This document shows positions 1 to 7,594 of a stretch of DNA of 64,000 nucleotides, one piece after another. The stretch's first letter is position 1, and every line of letters starts with the position of its first letter. This DNA comes from Solirubrobacterales bacterium (GTDB lineage Bacteria > Actinomycetota > Thermoleophilia > Solirubrobacterales > 70-9): contig JADGPJ010000001.1 in assembly GCA_017882505.1 (NCBI GenBank), positions 1 to 64,000 on the forward strand, given 5' to 3'. The notes beneath the pieces are model-generated. The model made no database searches. It was not told where the DNA came from and saw only the letters and a list, made by a program, of their open reading frames with translations. The translations under genes and the position numbers were made by a program.

Positions 1-1
1 C

Positions 2-106
2 GCCGCCTTCATCGAGAAGCCGTTCAACGCCGGCGAGCTGCTGCGAACGGTGCGCGAGGCGATCGATTCCCCGGGGGCGATCGAGGGTGGACGATCTGGC
101 GACTGA
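2..106 (+). CDS. response regulator receiver domain, C-terminal end (partial)
   Basis: The window opens inside a gene whose last 34 codons end at TGA 104-106. The fragment reads AAFIEKPFNAGELLRTVREAID; the K-P-F signature is the conserved lysine at the end of a CheY-like receiver domain, followed by its last helix. It overlaps the GTG start of the next response regulator by 20 bp, so the two are probably co-transcribed and translationally coupled. Whether more domains lay upstream cannot be seen. Confidence 0.7.
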   Translation, partial: AAFIEKPFNAGELLRTVREAIDSPGAIEGGRSGD

Positions 107-1499
107 GGCCACCCCGGCCCGCCTCCTCGTCACCGACGACAGGCCGGAGATCCTGCGGCTGTTCGAGCGCACTCTCGGCGAGCGCTACGACTGCGAGTTC
201 GCCGGCAGTGTCGAGGAGGCTCGCGGGAAACTGCGGGAGAAGGAGTTCGACCTCGCCCTCTGCGACATCCAGATGCCGAAGGAGTCAGGACTGGTCCTGG
301 TCGAGGAGATCGCCCGCGACCATCCCGACACCGGGATGGTCCTGGTCACCGGAGTCGACGATTCCGAGGTCGCCAACCGCGCCTTCGAGCTGGGGGCGCA
401 GGGCTACCTGGTCAAGCCCTTCTGGCCGGGCCAGTTGCTGATCACGACGATCAACGCCCTGCGCCAGCGCGACCTCGAACTGGCCCAGAGGGCTCACAGC
501 AGAGCCATGGAGGAGCGCCTGCAGATGCTGATGGACATGGCGCCGGTGCCCGTGTACATCAAGGACCTGGAGCGCCGGTACCTGCTCGCCAACCGCATCG
601 CCCACCAAATCGCGGGGCTCGAGCCGAACGCGCTGATCGGCCACACCGACAGCGAGATCATGCCGCCGGACTCGGAGCGGCTGGTGGCGCGGAGCGATCG
701 CCAGATCCTCGATGACGGTGGTACCTACGAGGCGGAGGAAACGCTCGTCGTCGGCGAGCAGGAGCGGACGTTCCTAACCGTCAAGTTCCCCTTCCTCGAC
801 GACGACGGCAAGATCGCCGGGGTCTCCGGGATCTCGACCGACATCACCGCCAAGAAGAAGGCGGCGGAGCTGCAGGAGGAGCTTGCGGCGGCGCAGGCGC
901 GGGCGATCGAGGAGCTGCGGATCTCACGCCAGGAGACGGTGGAGCGGCTCGCCAAGGCGATCGAGATGCACGACGCTGCAACGGGCGAGCACGTCAACCG
1001 GATGGCCACGGTCGCCGCCTTCCTCGCTCACCGGCTCGGGCTCGAGCCCGAGCCGGTGGTGCTGCTGCGCGCCGCGGCGCCGATGCACGACGTCGGCAAG
1101 ATCGCGACCCCAGACGGCATTCTGCAGAAGCGGGGCCCGCTCACCGACGAGGAGCGCAAGGTGATGGAGCGCCACACGATCATCGGCCACGAGATCCTCG
1201 CCGGCTCCGACAGCGAGCTGCTGCGGATGGGCGCGGTGATCGCCTTCACCCACCACGAGCGCTGGGACGGCGGCGGCTACCCACGGGGCCTCGCCGGCGA
1301 GGAGATCCCGATCGAGGGCCGGATCGTCGCCGTCGCCGACGTCTTCGACGCCCTGCTCAGCGACCGCAGCTACCGGCCGGCGATGCCGCTCGAGCAGGCG
1401 CTGACGATCCTGCGCAAAGGCATGGCGACCCACTTCGACCCCGCGGTCCTCCGCATCCTCCTCGACAACCTCGAGGAGGTGCTTGCACTGCGTGGCTGA
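87..1499 (+). CDS. response regulator with receiver, PAS and HD-GYP domains (probable c-di-GMP phosphodiesterase)
   Basis: This 470-aa protein has three domains. Residues 12-125 are a receiver domain with phospho-acceptor Asp60 (LCDIQMP) and the conserved Lys110 (LVKPF). Residues 141-262 are a PAS domain. Residues 285-468 are an HD-GYP domain with the HD pair at 334-335 (MHDVGKIA) and the GYP motif at 397-399 (DGGGYPRG). HD-GYP proteins of this build usually hydrolyse cyclic di-GMP, so a phosphorelay probably controls second-messenger turnover here. The GTG start lies inside the preceding receiver gene. There is no DNA-binding domain. The sensed PAS ligand and the cognate histidine kinase are unknown. 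Confidence 0.9.
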   Translation: MDDLATEATPARLLVTDDRPEILRLFERTLGERYDCEFAGSVEEARGKLREKEFDLALCDIQMPKESGLVLVEEIARDHPDTGMVLVTGVDDSEVANRAFELGAQGYLVKPFWPGQLLITTINALRQRDLELAQRAHSRAMEERLQMLMDMAPVPVYIKDLERRYLLANRIAHQIAGLEPNALIGHTDSEIMPPDSERLVARSDRQILDDGGTYEAEETLVVGEQERTFLTVKFPFLDDDGKIAGVSGISTDITAKKKAAELQEELAAAQARAIEELRISRQETVERLAKAIEMHDAATGEHVNRMATVAAFLAHRLGLEPEPVVLLRAAAPMHDVGKIATPDGILQKRGPLTDEERKVMERHTIIGHEILAGSDSELLRMGAVIAFTHHERWDGGGYPRGLAGEEIPIEGRIVAVADVFDALLSDRSYRPAMPLEQALTILRKGMATHFDPAVLRILLDNLEEVLALRG

Positions 1500-1576
1500 C
1501 GGAGGGTCGACCGAGCAAGTGGCGCTCGGAGCTGTGGCGGGCTTGGCCGCGGTCCCGAGTTGACATCCTGATCGCC

Positions 1577-2011
1577 GTGAGCCCGCACTCCGACACCTTC
1601 AAGCGCCAGCAGCGCCGGCGGGCGATCGTCGCCTGGACGGTCGCCGGGATCTTCGTCGCCCTGATCGCCGTCGGCGCGATCTTCGGAGACGAAGGCAAGG
1701 ACGGCGGCCACGAGCACCCGATCCCCTTCGGCTACGCGATGACGGCGGCGCAGTACGCCGGGCTCGAGCCCGGGCTCGACGAGAGCGATTTCGTCAACCG
1801 GCTCGAACAGACCGGCCTGCCCGAGCACCTCACCAGCACGAGCTACGTCGTACTCTTCCCGCCGCACTCCGAAGACGTGCACTGCAGCTTCTGGGAAATA
1901 TCCGACCGGCCCGAACTCGTCGCCCGGATCTGCTTCTCCGATCCCGAAGCGCGCCTGGTCGAGAAGCTCGAGCGCAACGTCTCCGACGAACCCGTCGGCG
2001 TCAACGCCTGA
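1577..2011 (+). CDS. hypothetical single-pass membrane protein
   Basis: A 144-aa protein not recognised as a known family. A basic N-terminus (KRQQRRR) precedes one hydrophobic segment (about residues 17-36), predicting an N-in membrane anchor with about 105 residues outside. The soluble part holds two cysteines (VHCSFWE and ARICFSD) that could form a disulfide. It starts with GTG without a clear ribosome binding site. It converges on the agmatine deiminase gene, whose stop is 7 bp away. Confidence 0.6.
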   Translation: MSPHSDTFKRQQRRRAIVAWTVAGIFVALIAVGAIFGDEGKDGGHEHPIPFGYAMTAAQYAGLEPGLDESDFVNRLEQTGLPEHLTSTSYVVLFPPHSEDVHCSFWEISDRPELVARICFSDPEARLVEKLERNVSDEPVGVNA

Positions 2012-2018
2012 CCCGGCC

Positions 2019-3125
2019 TCAGCCGGCGATCGGCACCTGCTGGGTGATGCAGTGGATGTTGCCGCCGCCGAGCAGGATCTCCCGCGCCGGAACCCCGATG
2101 ACCTCGCGTTCGGGGAAGTAGCCGATCAGGATCTCGGCGGCCTCGTCGTCGGTTCGCTCGTCGAGCAGCGGGAAGACGATGCGCCCGTTGCCGAGGTAGA
2201 AGTTCGCGTAGGAGCCAGCGAGGCGGTCCCCCGCGCGCCGCGGCTGGGTGCCGGCGACGGAGTCGACTCCGCGCGCCTCCTCGGCGCTGATCTCGAGCGG
2301 ACCGGGGGAGGGCAGGCGGACGATCTCGAAGGAGCGGCCGCGGGCGTCGGTGGCGGATTCCAGCCGGTTCAGGGCGTCGCGGGAGATCTCGTGCTGGGGG
2401 TCGGACTCGTCGTCGCTCCAGGTCAGCAGCACCACCCCCGGGCGGGCGAAGCAGGCGAGGTTGTCGATGTGGCCGTCGGTCTCGTCTTCGTAGACCCCGC
2501 GACCGAGCCAGACGACCTTCTCGGTGCCGAGGTACGCGTGCAGGGCGGCCTCGATCTGCTCGCGAGACAGCTCCGGGTTGCGGTTGCGGTTGCGCAGGCA
2601 TTCCTCGGTGACGAGCACGGTGCCCTCGCCGTCGACGTGGATCGATCCGCCCTCGAGCACGATCGGCGCCCGGTAGCGCTCGGCGCCTTCGATCTCCAGG
2701 ACCTTGGCGGCGACGCGGTCGTCGCGGTCCCAGGGGAAGTAGAGGCCGCCGTCGAGCCCGCCCCAGGCGTTGAAGCGCCAGTCGACCCCGCGCCGCCCGC
2801 CGGCGCCGTCGACGACGAAGGTCGGGCCGGTGTCGCGGATCCAGGCGTCGTCCGTCGACATCTCGACCACCCGGACCGAGGCGGGCAGGAGCGAGCGGCA
2901 GTGGTCGAACTGGGCGTCGGAGACCGCCATCGTCACCGGCTCGGAGACGGCGACCGCCGCCGCCACCGCGGCGTAGGCCTCCTGCGCCGGCTTGGCCCCC
3001 AAGCGCCAGTTGTCGGGGCGCTCGGGCCAGACCATCCAGCAACCGGAATGGGACTCGAACTCGCCCGGCATCCGGAAGCCGTCGGCGGCGGGGGTCGAGT
3101 CCAGGGTCGCGCTCACGGCTCCCAT
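2019..3125 (-). CDS. aguA: agmatine deiminase (peptidyl-arginine deiminase family)
   Basis: A 368-aa protein of the guanidino-modifying superfamily that converts agmatine to N-carbamoylputrescine plus ammonia. Family hallmarks are the N-terminal [16 protein letters not shown] block, the WIRDTGPTF substrate loop, the central [10 protein letters not shown] histidine motif and the C-terminal [13 protein letters not shown] motif with nucleophile Cys359. Length matches the usual 340-370 aa. The ATG start is 40 bp from the ATG of the divergently transcribed amidase gene that would take the next step, so both probably share one control region for polyamine synthesis from arginine. The family also contains peptidyl-arginine deiminases, but the context favours agmatine. 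Confidence 0.92.
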   Translation of the reverse strand: MGAVSATLDSTPAADGFRMPGEFESHSGCWMVWPERPDNWRLGAKPAQEAYAAVAAAVAVSEPVTMAVSDAQFDHCRSLLPASVRVVEMSTDDAWIRDTGPTFVVDGAGGRRGVDWRFNAWGGLDGGLYFPWDRDDRVAAKVLEIEGAERYRAPIVLEGGSIHVDGEGTVLVTEECLRNRNRNPELSREQIEAALHAYLGTEKVVWLGRGVYEDETDGHIDNLACFARPGVVLLTWSDDESDPQHEISRDALNRLESATDARGRSFEIVRLPSPGPLEISAEEARGVDSVAGTQPRRAGDRLAGSYANFYLGNGRIVFPLLDERTDDEAAEILIGYFPEREVIGVPAREILLGGGNIHCITQQVPIAG

Positions 3126-3165
3126 TGTCGCGAACCCGGCGGCGACCCCCTACAGTCGGCACGAG

Positions 3166-4107
3166 ATGGCGGAGATCCAGGTCATAGCCGCGTCCGAGGT
3201 GAGCCACTCGCCGGCCCGCACGCGGCCACCGCGAAGGGCGGCGTTCCGCATCGCCGCCGTCCAGGAGCGCTGGCGCCCGGACCCCGAGGAGCATCGCGAG
3301 GCGCTGGCGGCCGCGGTCAGGGTAGCCGCCGCCGAGGGCGCCCAGCTCGTCTGCCTGCAGGAGCTGACGCTGAGCCCCTACTTTGCCGTCGACCCGGCGG
3401 GGCCGGGCGCGGCCGGAGCCGAGTCGGAGGAGCTTCCCGGCGGCCCGACCCACAGCTTCGCCGCCGCGATCGCGGCGGAGACCGGGGTCCCGGTCCACGC
3501 CTCGCTCTACGAGCGTGCCGAGGCCGCCGACGGCCTCGGCTACAACACCGCGATCGTCGTCGCCCCGGGCGGCGAGCTTCTGGCGCGAACGCGCAAGCTG
3601 CACATCCCGGTCACCGCCGGCTACCACGAGGATCAATACTTCCGGCCCGGCCCCGCGGACGAGGTTCCGTTCCCGGTGCTCGCCCTCGGCAACGCCCATC
3701 TCGGCCTGCCGACCTGCTGGGACCAGTGGTTCCCGGAGGTCGCCCGCGCCTACAGCCTCGAGGGCGCCGACGTCCTGATCTATCCGACCGCGATCGGCTC
3801 CGAGCCCAACCACCCCGAGTTCGACACCCAGCCGCTCTGGCAGCAGGTGATCGTCGGCAACGGAGTCGCCAACGGCGTCTTCATGGTCGCCGTCAACCGC
3901 ACCGGCGAGGAGCCGCCGCTGAGCTTCTACGGCTCCTCCTTCATCTCCGACCCCTACGGCCGCGTCCTCGTCCAGGCGCCGCGCGACGAGCCCGCGGTCC
4001 TGGTCGCCGATCTCGACCTCGACCAGCGCCACGACTGGCTGGAGCTCTTCCCCTTCCTCGCCACCCGCCGCCCCGACGCCTACGGCCGCCTGGTCGACGA
4101 AGGCTGA
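3166..4107 (+). CDS. aguB: N-carbamoylputrescine amidase (nitrilase superfamily)
   Basis: A 313-aa carbon-nitrogen hydrolase predicted to split N-carbamoylputrescine into putrescine, CO2 and ammonia. The nitrilase triad is visible as Glu66 (LQELTLSP), Lys144 (RKLHIPV) and Cys184 (LPTCWDQWFPE); the CWDQWFPE string is characteristic of the AguB branch. The ORF track begins at 2992 inside the opposing aguA gene; ATG 3166 is chosen because it lies just downstream of the intergenic gap. GTG 3199 is an alternative. The first 25 residues are unconserved-looking and may be shorter in the real protein. Confidence 0.93.
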   Translation: MAEIQVIAASEVSHSPARTRPPRRAAFRIAAVQERWRPDPEEHREALAAAVRVAAAEGAQLVCLQELTLSPYFAVDPAGPGAAGAESEELPGGPTHSFAAAIAAETGVPVHASLYERAEAADGLGYNTAIVVAPGGELLARTRKLHIPVTAGYHEDQYFRPGPADEVPFPVLALGNAHLGLPTCWDQWFPEVARAYSLEGADVLIYPTAIGSEPNHPEFDTQPLWQQVIVGNGVANGVFMVAVNRTGEEPPLSFYGSSFISDPYGRVLVQAPRDEPAVLVADLDLDQRHDWLELFPFLATRRPDAYGRLVDEG

Positions 4108-4123
4108 GGACCCCGTCTAACGT

Positions 4124-4315
4124 GTGGCGACGATGACCTGCCCCAAATGCCAGGCGCCGATGCGGACCCACAAGCGCAACGGCGTCACGATCGAGCAGTG
4201 CACCAAGTGCCACGGCATCTTCCTCGACCGCGGCGAGCTCGAGCAGCTGATCGGCGCCGAGAGCTCGTTCCTCGGTCGCGACGGCTCGCTCGGCGCCGGC
4301 GACAGGCAAAGGTGA
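4124..4315 (+). CDS. small zinc-ribbon protein (zf-TFIIB type)
   Basis: A 63-aa protein with two CxxC knuckles (CPKCQAP and CTKCHGIF) followed by LDRGELEQLI. This is the pattern of the TFIIB-type zinc ribbon domain, found in many small bacterial proteins of unknown function; it should bind one zinc ion. The start may be GTG 4124 or ATG 4133 (MTCPKC); neither has a strong ribosome binding site. It lies 16 bp after the amidase gene and 10 bp before the VOC gene, so co-transcription is likely, but no link to polyamines is evident. Confidence 0.75.
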   Translation: MATMTCPKCQAPMRTHKRNGVTIEQCTKCHGIFLDRGELEQLIGAESSFLGRDGSLGAGDRQR

Positions 4316-4325
4316 CGACGCTCTG

Positions 4326-4658
4326 ATGCCAACTCCACTGATCGAGTTCCCCGCCGACGACGCCGACCGTGCCCTGCGCTTCTGGAAAGGCGTCCTCGGC
4401 GCCGATCTGTCCCCCCGGCCGGACGGGGCCGGATCCGGCTGGGTCTTCGAGGACGGCGCCATGCGCCTCGGTGTCCACGAGCGGGGGAGGGGCCCCGGCG
4501 ACACCGCCTCGCTGCCCTACTTCGGTGTCACCGACCTGGCCGCGACGCTGGTTCGGGTCCAGGAGCTCGGCGGCTCCGTCGTCCACCCCGGCGAGCGCTG
4601 GGCGATCTGTCGCGACTCCGAGGGCACCCCGTTCGCCCTCGAGCACCTCTCCGCCTGA
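4326..4658 (+). CDS. VOC family (glyoxalase/bleomycin-resistance-like) protein
   Basis: A 110-aa single-domain protein of the vicinal oxygen chelate fold. It starts with the typical LIEFPADDADRALRFWKGVLG strand-helix motif, and the second half begins at YFGVTDLAATLVRVQELGG and ends in GTPFALEHLS. Such proteins are metal-dependent lyases, dioxygenases or drug-binding proteins; the substrate cannot be read from the sequence. Candidate metal ligands are few, so it could be a non-enzymatic binder. It is last in the short run starting with the amidase gene. Confidence 0.8.
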   Translation: MPTPLIEFPADDADRALRFWKGVLGADLSPRPDGAGSGWVFEDGAMRLGVHERGRGPGDTASLPYFGVTDLAATLVRVQELGGSVVHPGERWAICRDSEGTPFALEHLSA

Positions 4659-4675
4659 GCCCTCCGGCGCTCAGG

Positions 4676-4691
4676 CGTGATGTTGATCACA
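4676..4691. promoter_or_regulatory. CRP/FNR-type palindrome, upstream copy
   Basis: CGTGA-TGTTGA-TCACA matches 9 of the 10 conserved positions of the CRP-family consensus TGTGA-N6-TCACA. It lies in the gap between the VOC gene and the 71-aa gene, with its centre 28 bp upstream of a second, exact copy. The ORF track extends a reading frame through it, but the better start of the small gene is downstream, leaving this as non-coding control DNA. Confidence 0.55.
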
Positions 4692-4703
4692 CGAGCCCCG
4701 CAG

Positions 4704-4719
4704 TGTGAGGGGGGTCACA
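4704..4719. promoter_or_regulatory. CRP/FNR-type palindrome, exact consensus
   Basis: TGTGA-GGGGGG-TCACA is a perfect match to the TGTGA-N6-TCACA operator of CRP-family regulators (GlxR in other actinobacteria). It lies 72 bp before the chosen start of the 71-aa gene and 21 bp before the GntR-type operator, so that gene may be under both a CRP-type and a GntR-type regulator. No CRP-family gene is in the window. Confidence 0.6.
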
Positions 4720-4740
4720 AACGCCTGCTCAGAAGGCTGC

Positions 4741-4755
4741 ATACTTGTATACAAG
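4741..4755. promoter_or_regulatory. putative GntR operator upstream of the 71-aa gene
   Basis: ATACTTGTATACAAG contains the perfect palindrome CTTGTATACAAG. Its ATACTTGTAT core is the exact reverse complement of ATACAAGTAT found upstream of the neighbouring GntR gene. The two shared sites on either side of the regulator indicate one binding protein. The site sits 20 bp before the chosen start codon, where binding would block transcription. Confidence 0.6.
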
Positions 4756-4775
4756 CAATCGAGATGGAGCCACTG

Positions 4776-4991
4776 ATGAAGAACTCAACTTGGAACGTCA
4801 CCACTTACAGCGATGGAAATCCCGTCGGCGCGGCGCAGGGCCTGGACCACGATCAGGCTATCGTCGCGATCCGCCAGGCGATGTACGGGCATGATCCGCT
4901 GACCGACAACCGGGTCTCCCGCAAGCGTTTGGCCTGGACCGAGGACGTCGAGCGCTTCGCGTCGGCGCAGGGCCTGCCGGTCGCCGCTTAG
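4776..4991 (+). CDS. small hypothetical protein, predicted target of the adjacent GntR regulator
   Basis: A 71-aa soluble protein (MKNSTWNVTTYSD...) with no recognised domain. ATG 4776 is chosen over the track start 4677 because GGAG lies 6 bp before it, and because the track start falls inside a CRP-like palindrome. ATG 4764 is possible but poorly spaced. The middle holds a helix-like stretch (DHDQAIVAIRQAMYG) and the end LAWTEDVERFASAQG. The upstream region has two CRP-like sites and one GntR-type operator, an unusually elaborate control region for so small a gene. It converges on the regulator gene. Confidence 0.65.
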   Translation: MKNSTWNVTTYSDGNPVGAAQGLDHDQAIVAIRQAMYGHDPLTDNRVSRKRLAWTEDVERFASAQGLPVAA

Positions 4992-5026
4992 GGCTCGCCG
5001 CACCGAGCGGCTCGACCGCCTGGGGT

Positions 5027-5692
5027 TCAGGCGTCTTCGGGTCGCTCGAAGTAGTCGGGGTGTTCCGCTCGCATCCGGGGCACCTCGCGCAGGACCGTGC
5101 GCAGGTGCGCGCGCAGATGCGACTCCGCCAGGTCGGCATCGTGAGCGGCGACAGCGTCGATCACCAGCCGGTGCTCGGCGATCATCTCCTCCAAGTAGTT
5201 GGGCATCCCGAGACTGAGGCGGCGCACGCGGTTCAGGTGCGCCTTCGCCCGCTCGCTGACGACCCACACCGACGGGTGCCCGCTGAGGTCGCAGAGGGTG
5301 CGATGGAAGGAGTCGTCGAGGTGGTAGAAGGCGTCGAGGTCGCCCGCCTCGCAGGCCTGTGCCTGTTCCTGGACGTTGATTTCCAGCCGGTCGATATCGG
5401 CGTCGGTCGCGGCCTCGGCGCTGATCCGGATCGCGGCGCACTCCAGCGACTCGCGGATGAACTGGGCGTCGCCGATCGCCGCCGCGTCCACCCGGGCGAC
5501 GAAGCTGCCGAGCTGGGGAACGGTTTCCACCAGCCGGTCCTCCCGCAGCAGGCTCAGTCCCTCGCGGATCGGCGTGCGGCTGATGCCGAGTTCGGCCGCC
5601 AGCGTGTTCTCGGAAAGCCGCTGGCCGGGCTCCAGCCCACCGCGGACGATCGCGTTGCGCAGGGCCACGTATACCCGGACCCGAGTGGGCAT
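5027..5692 (-). CDS. GntR family transcriptional regulator, FadR/FCD subfamily
   Basis: A 221-aa regulator. Residues 1-70 form the GntR winged helix (LRNAIVRGGLEPGQRLSE, then LGISRTPIREGLSLLRE). Residues 80-215 form the all-helical FCD effector domain with candidate metal ligands in the LDDSFHRTLCDLSGH and EHRLVIDAVAAHDADLAESHLRAHL helices. The track ORF starts 164 codons upstream with unrelated sequence; ATG 5692 fits the family N-terminus and has a GGGG-rich ribosome binding region. Palindromes with the same ATACAAGTAT core upstream of this gene and of the 71-aa gene suggest autoregulation plus control of that gene. Ligand unknown, probably a small organic acid. Confidence 0.9.
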   Translation of the reverse strand: MPTRVRVYVALRNAIVRGGLEPGQRLSENTLAAELGISRTPIREGLSLLREDRLVETVPQLGSFVARVDAAAIGDAQFIRESLECAAIRISAEAATDADIDRLEINVQEQAQACEAGDLDAFYHLDDSFHRTLCDLSGHPSVWVVSERAKAHLNRVRRLSLGMPNYLEEMIAEHRLVIDAVAAHDADLAESHLRAHLRTVLREVPRMRAEHPDYFERPEDA

Positions 5693-5744
5693 GGATTTGC
5701 CCCGCTTAGAGCGGTCCAGGGAGATGACCGAAGCCAAGAATTCA

Positions 5745-5758
5745 GGATACAAGTATCC
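5745..5758. promoter_or_regulatory. putative GntR autoregulatory operator
   Basis: GGATAC-AA-GTATCC is a perfect 6-2-6 inverted repeat 53 bp upstream of the GntR start codon. Its inner ATACAAGTAT is the reverse complement of the site at 4741-4750. Its position fits repression of the regulator's own promoter. Confidence 0.6.
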
Positions 5759-5790
5759 AAGCGGACCTCCCGCGACCTGCGCGGGCGGCG

Positions 5791-6474
5791 CTAGGAGGTG
5801 GGGCCGGAACCGGCGAGCGGCTCGACGCGGAAGGCCGAGCGCAGCGGGTGCGCGGGCTTGTAGAACGTCGCGGTCTGGTTCAGCAGGCGCCAGGGATAGG
5901 GCAGGGTCCCGCCCGGCTGGGCGAGGAAGCGGGTGAAGAGAACCGAGGCGCGGTGGCAGCTGATCAGCGAGCGGGCCGGGATGTAGAGCAGGTACTGGCC
6001 GCGGGTGAACCGGAGCGGACCGACGACGGTGCTGTTGTTGACGGTGAAGGTGCCGCTGCAGAGCTTGCCGATCGCCGGGTTGCCGCCGCCTTCGCCGCCG
6101 CCGGAGGTACGGGCGACCGAGAAGCCGGACTGAGAGCCGCGGGCGAAGCTTGCCTTGCCGGTCCCCTGGGCGATCACGCGCCACGGCTGGGGCAGGACGC
6201 CGTCGTAGTCCTCGAGGAAGCGCGCGAACAGCTGTGAGGCGCTGGCGCAGCTGATTTCAGAAGTAGCGGCGGGAGTGACCGTGTAGTTGCCCGCCGGCAG
6301 GTTGGCGGCGCCGATCCGGTCGTTGTGCAGAACGCGGAAGCTGGGGCAGCTCGTGACCGCGGCCGCGGGCGCGGCGGCGACGTTCAGGGCCAGCAACGCG
6401 AGCAGCCCGGCAAGCGCCAAGACGACGGACGCAGCGAGGCTCTTCCTGACGGCTGGGGAATGGACGAGATTCAC
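5791..6474 (-). CDS. secreted protein with a duplicated ~80-residue cysteine-containing domain
   Basis: A 227-aa exported protein of unknown function. GTG 6474 (MNLVHSPAVRKS) is preferred to GTG 6519 because it gives a compact signal peptide: a basic stretch, then the LAASVVLALAGLLALLALNVAAAPAAA core. Two tandem copies of one domain follow. Shared landmarks are a cysteine at the start (SCPSFRV / LCSGTFTV), G-x-Y-x-x-x (GNYTV / GQYLL), S-x-ISC-x-x-AS-x-LFxRFL and LPxPWR. Each copy has two cysteines, suggesting one disulfide per domain. Copy 1 spans about residues 41-121, copy 2 about 132-220. Probably a cell-surface or extracellular protein. Confidence 0.7.
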   Translation of the reverse strand: MNLVHSPAVRKSLAASVVLALAGLLALLALNVAAAPAAAVTSCPSFRVLHNDRIGAANLPAGNYTVTPAATSEISCASASQLFARFLEDYDGVLPQPWRVIAQGTGKASFARGSQSGFSVARTSGGGEGGGNPAIGKLCSGTFTVNNSTVVGPLRFTRGQYLLYIPARSLISCHRASVLFTRFLAQPGGTLPYPWRLLNQTATFYKPAHPLRSAFRVEPLAGSGPTS

Positions 6475-6546
6475 GATTCGGGAACCTACCAGCGCGAGCA
6501 GCGGACGGGCGGTCCCCACCCGGGCCCCCGGTGAGCTCCCGACGAT

Positions 6547-7521
6547 TCAGCCTCGTGGCGTGGGGGCGATGCGGTCGAGCTCTGCGAGGTCCTCGGCCGT
6601 TGGCTCCCACCTGATCGTGGCGACGTTGGAGGTGATCTGCTCTGGCTTGGTCGCTCCGGCGATCACGGAGGCGACGGCGGGTTGGGCGGCGAGGCCGGCG
6701 ATCGCCACGTCGATCGTCTCGAGGCCGCGTTGGTGCGCGTAGGCCTCGATCGCCTCGACGACGTCGAACTGCTCGTCGCTGCCGGGCCGCTCGGCTGCGG
6801 CGAGGCGGGTGCCCGCCGGCGCCGGCTCGCCGCGGCGGTACTTGCCGCTGAGCAGTCCCTTTTCGAGCGGGAAGAAGGGGAGGATCGAGACGCCGAGCCG
6901 CTCGCAGGCCGGCGCGACCTCGGCCTCGATCCCGCGTTCTAGCAGGCTGTAGTGGTTCTGCAGGGTGACGAAGCGGGTCAGGCCGCGCTCGCGGGATATG
7001 CGGTCGGCCTGCTCGAGTTCGGCGGCGCTGAAGTTGGAGCAGCCGATCGCACCGACCAGTCCTTCGCGGACGAGCTCGTCGAGCACCTCGAGGGTCTCGG
7101 CGATCGGCGTCACGCCGTCGGGCTGGTGGTACTGGTAGAGGTCGATCCGGTTGACCCCGAGCCGCCGCAGCGAGCCCTCGATCGCCCAGCGGACGTACTC
7201 GCGACAGCCGCGCGGAACCTCCGGCAGGCCCTCGGCGCCGCTCATGTCCATCCCGAACTTGGTCGCCAGCACGTACTCGTCACGCCGCCCCGCCAGTGCC
7301 TCCCCCATCAACCGCTCGCTGGCGCCGGCGCCGCCGTAGATGTCGGCGGTGTCGAAGAGGGTGATGCCGGCGGCGAGGGCGGCCTCGAGCACCGCCGCGG
7401 TGCGGTCGAGGCCGAGCCGGCGGCCGAAGTTGTTGCAGCCGAGGCCGACGACGGAGACCTCGAGCGCGGAATCTCCGAGGCGGCGGGCGGGGAGGGACGT
7501 GGCGGGGGACGCGGGGGTCAT
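6547..7521 (-). CDS. aldo/keto reductase
   Basis: A 324-aa NADPH-dependent oxidoreductase of the (beta/alpha)8 aldo/keto reductase family. The tetrad is visible as Asp and Tyr in FDTADIYGG, Lys in LATKFGMD and His in YQYHQPD; the cofactor-binding end holds VIAGATKPEQI. ATG 7521 is chosen because an AGGAG ribosome binding site lies 5 bp upstream; the track start adds 32 spurious residues. It is transcribed away from the acyltransferase gene. The substrate is unknown; a second family member lies at 23.5 kb. Confidence 0.92.
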   Translation of the reverse strand: MTPASPATSLPARRLGDSALEVSVVGLGCNNFGRRLGLDRTAAVLEAALAAGITLFDTADIYGGAGASERLMGEALAGRRDEYVLATKFGMDMSGAEGLPEVPRGCREYVRWAIEGSLRRLGVNRIDLYQYHQPDGVTPIAETLEVLDELVREGLVGAIGCSNFSAAELEQADRISRERGLTRFVTLQNHYSLLERGIEAEVAPACERLGVSILPFFPLEKGLLSGKYRRGEPAPAGTRLAAAERPGSDEQFDVVEAIEAYAHQRGLETIDVAIAGLAAQPAVASVIAGATKPEQITSNVATIRWEPTAEDLAELDRIAPTPRG

Positions 7522-7594
7522 CTGTTCTCCTCGGCAAACCGCCAAAGGGCTGGTTTCTTTCCGGTGTGTCGCCCGCGTAGCATGCGGTCGACCG

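Noticed and set aside
2052-4136. 694-aa plus-strand ORF and similar long ORFs opposite real genes (for example 1843-4032 minus, 40221-43859 minus, 10812-13715 plus)
   Set aside because: These are antisense shadows produced by the strong GC3 bias; their translations are low-complexity and overlap well-identified genes over their full length.
4677-4775. Longer N-terminus of the 71-aa protein (track start 4677)
   Set aside because: It would place the CRP-like and GntR-like palindromes inside the coding region and lacks a ribosome binding site, while ATG 4776 has GGAG at 6 bp.
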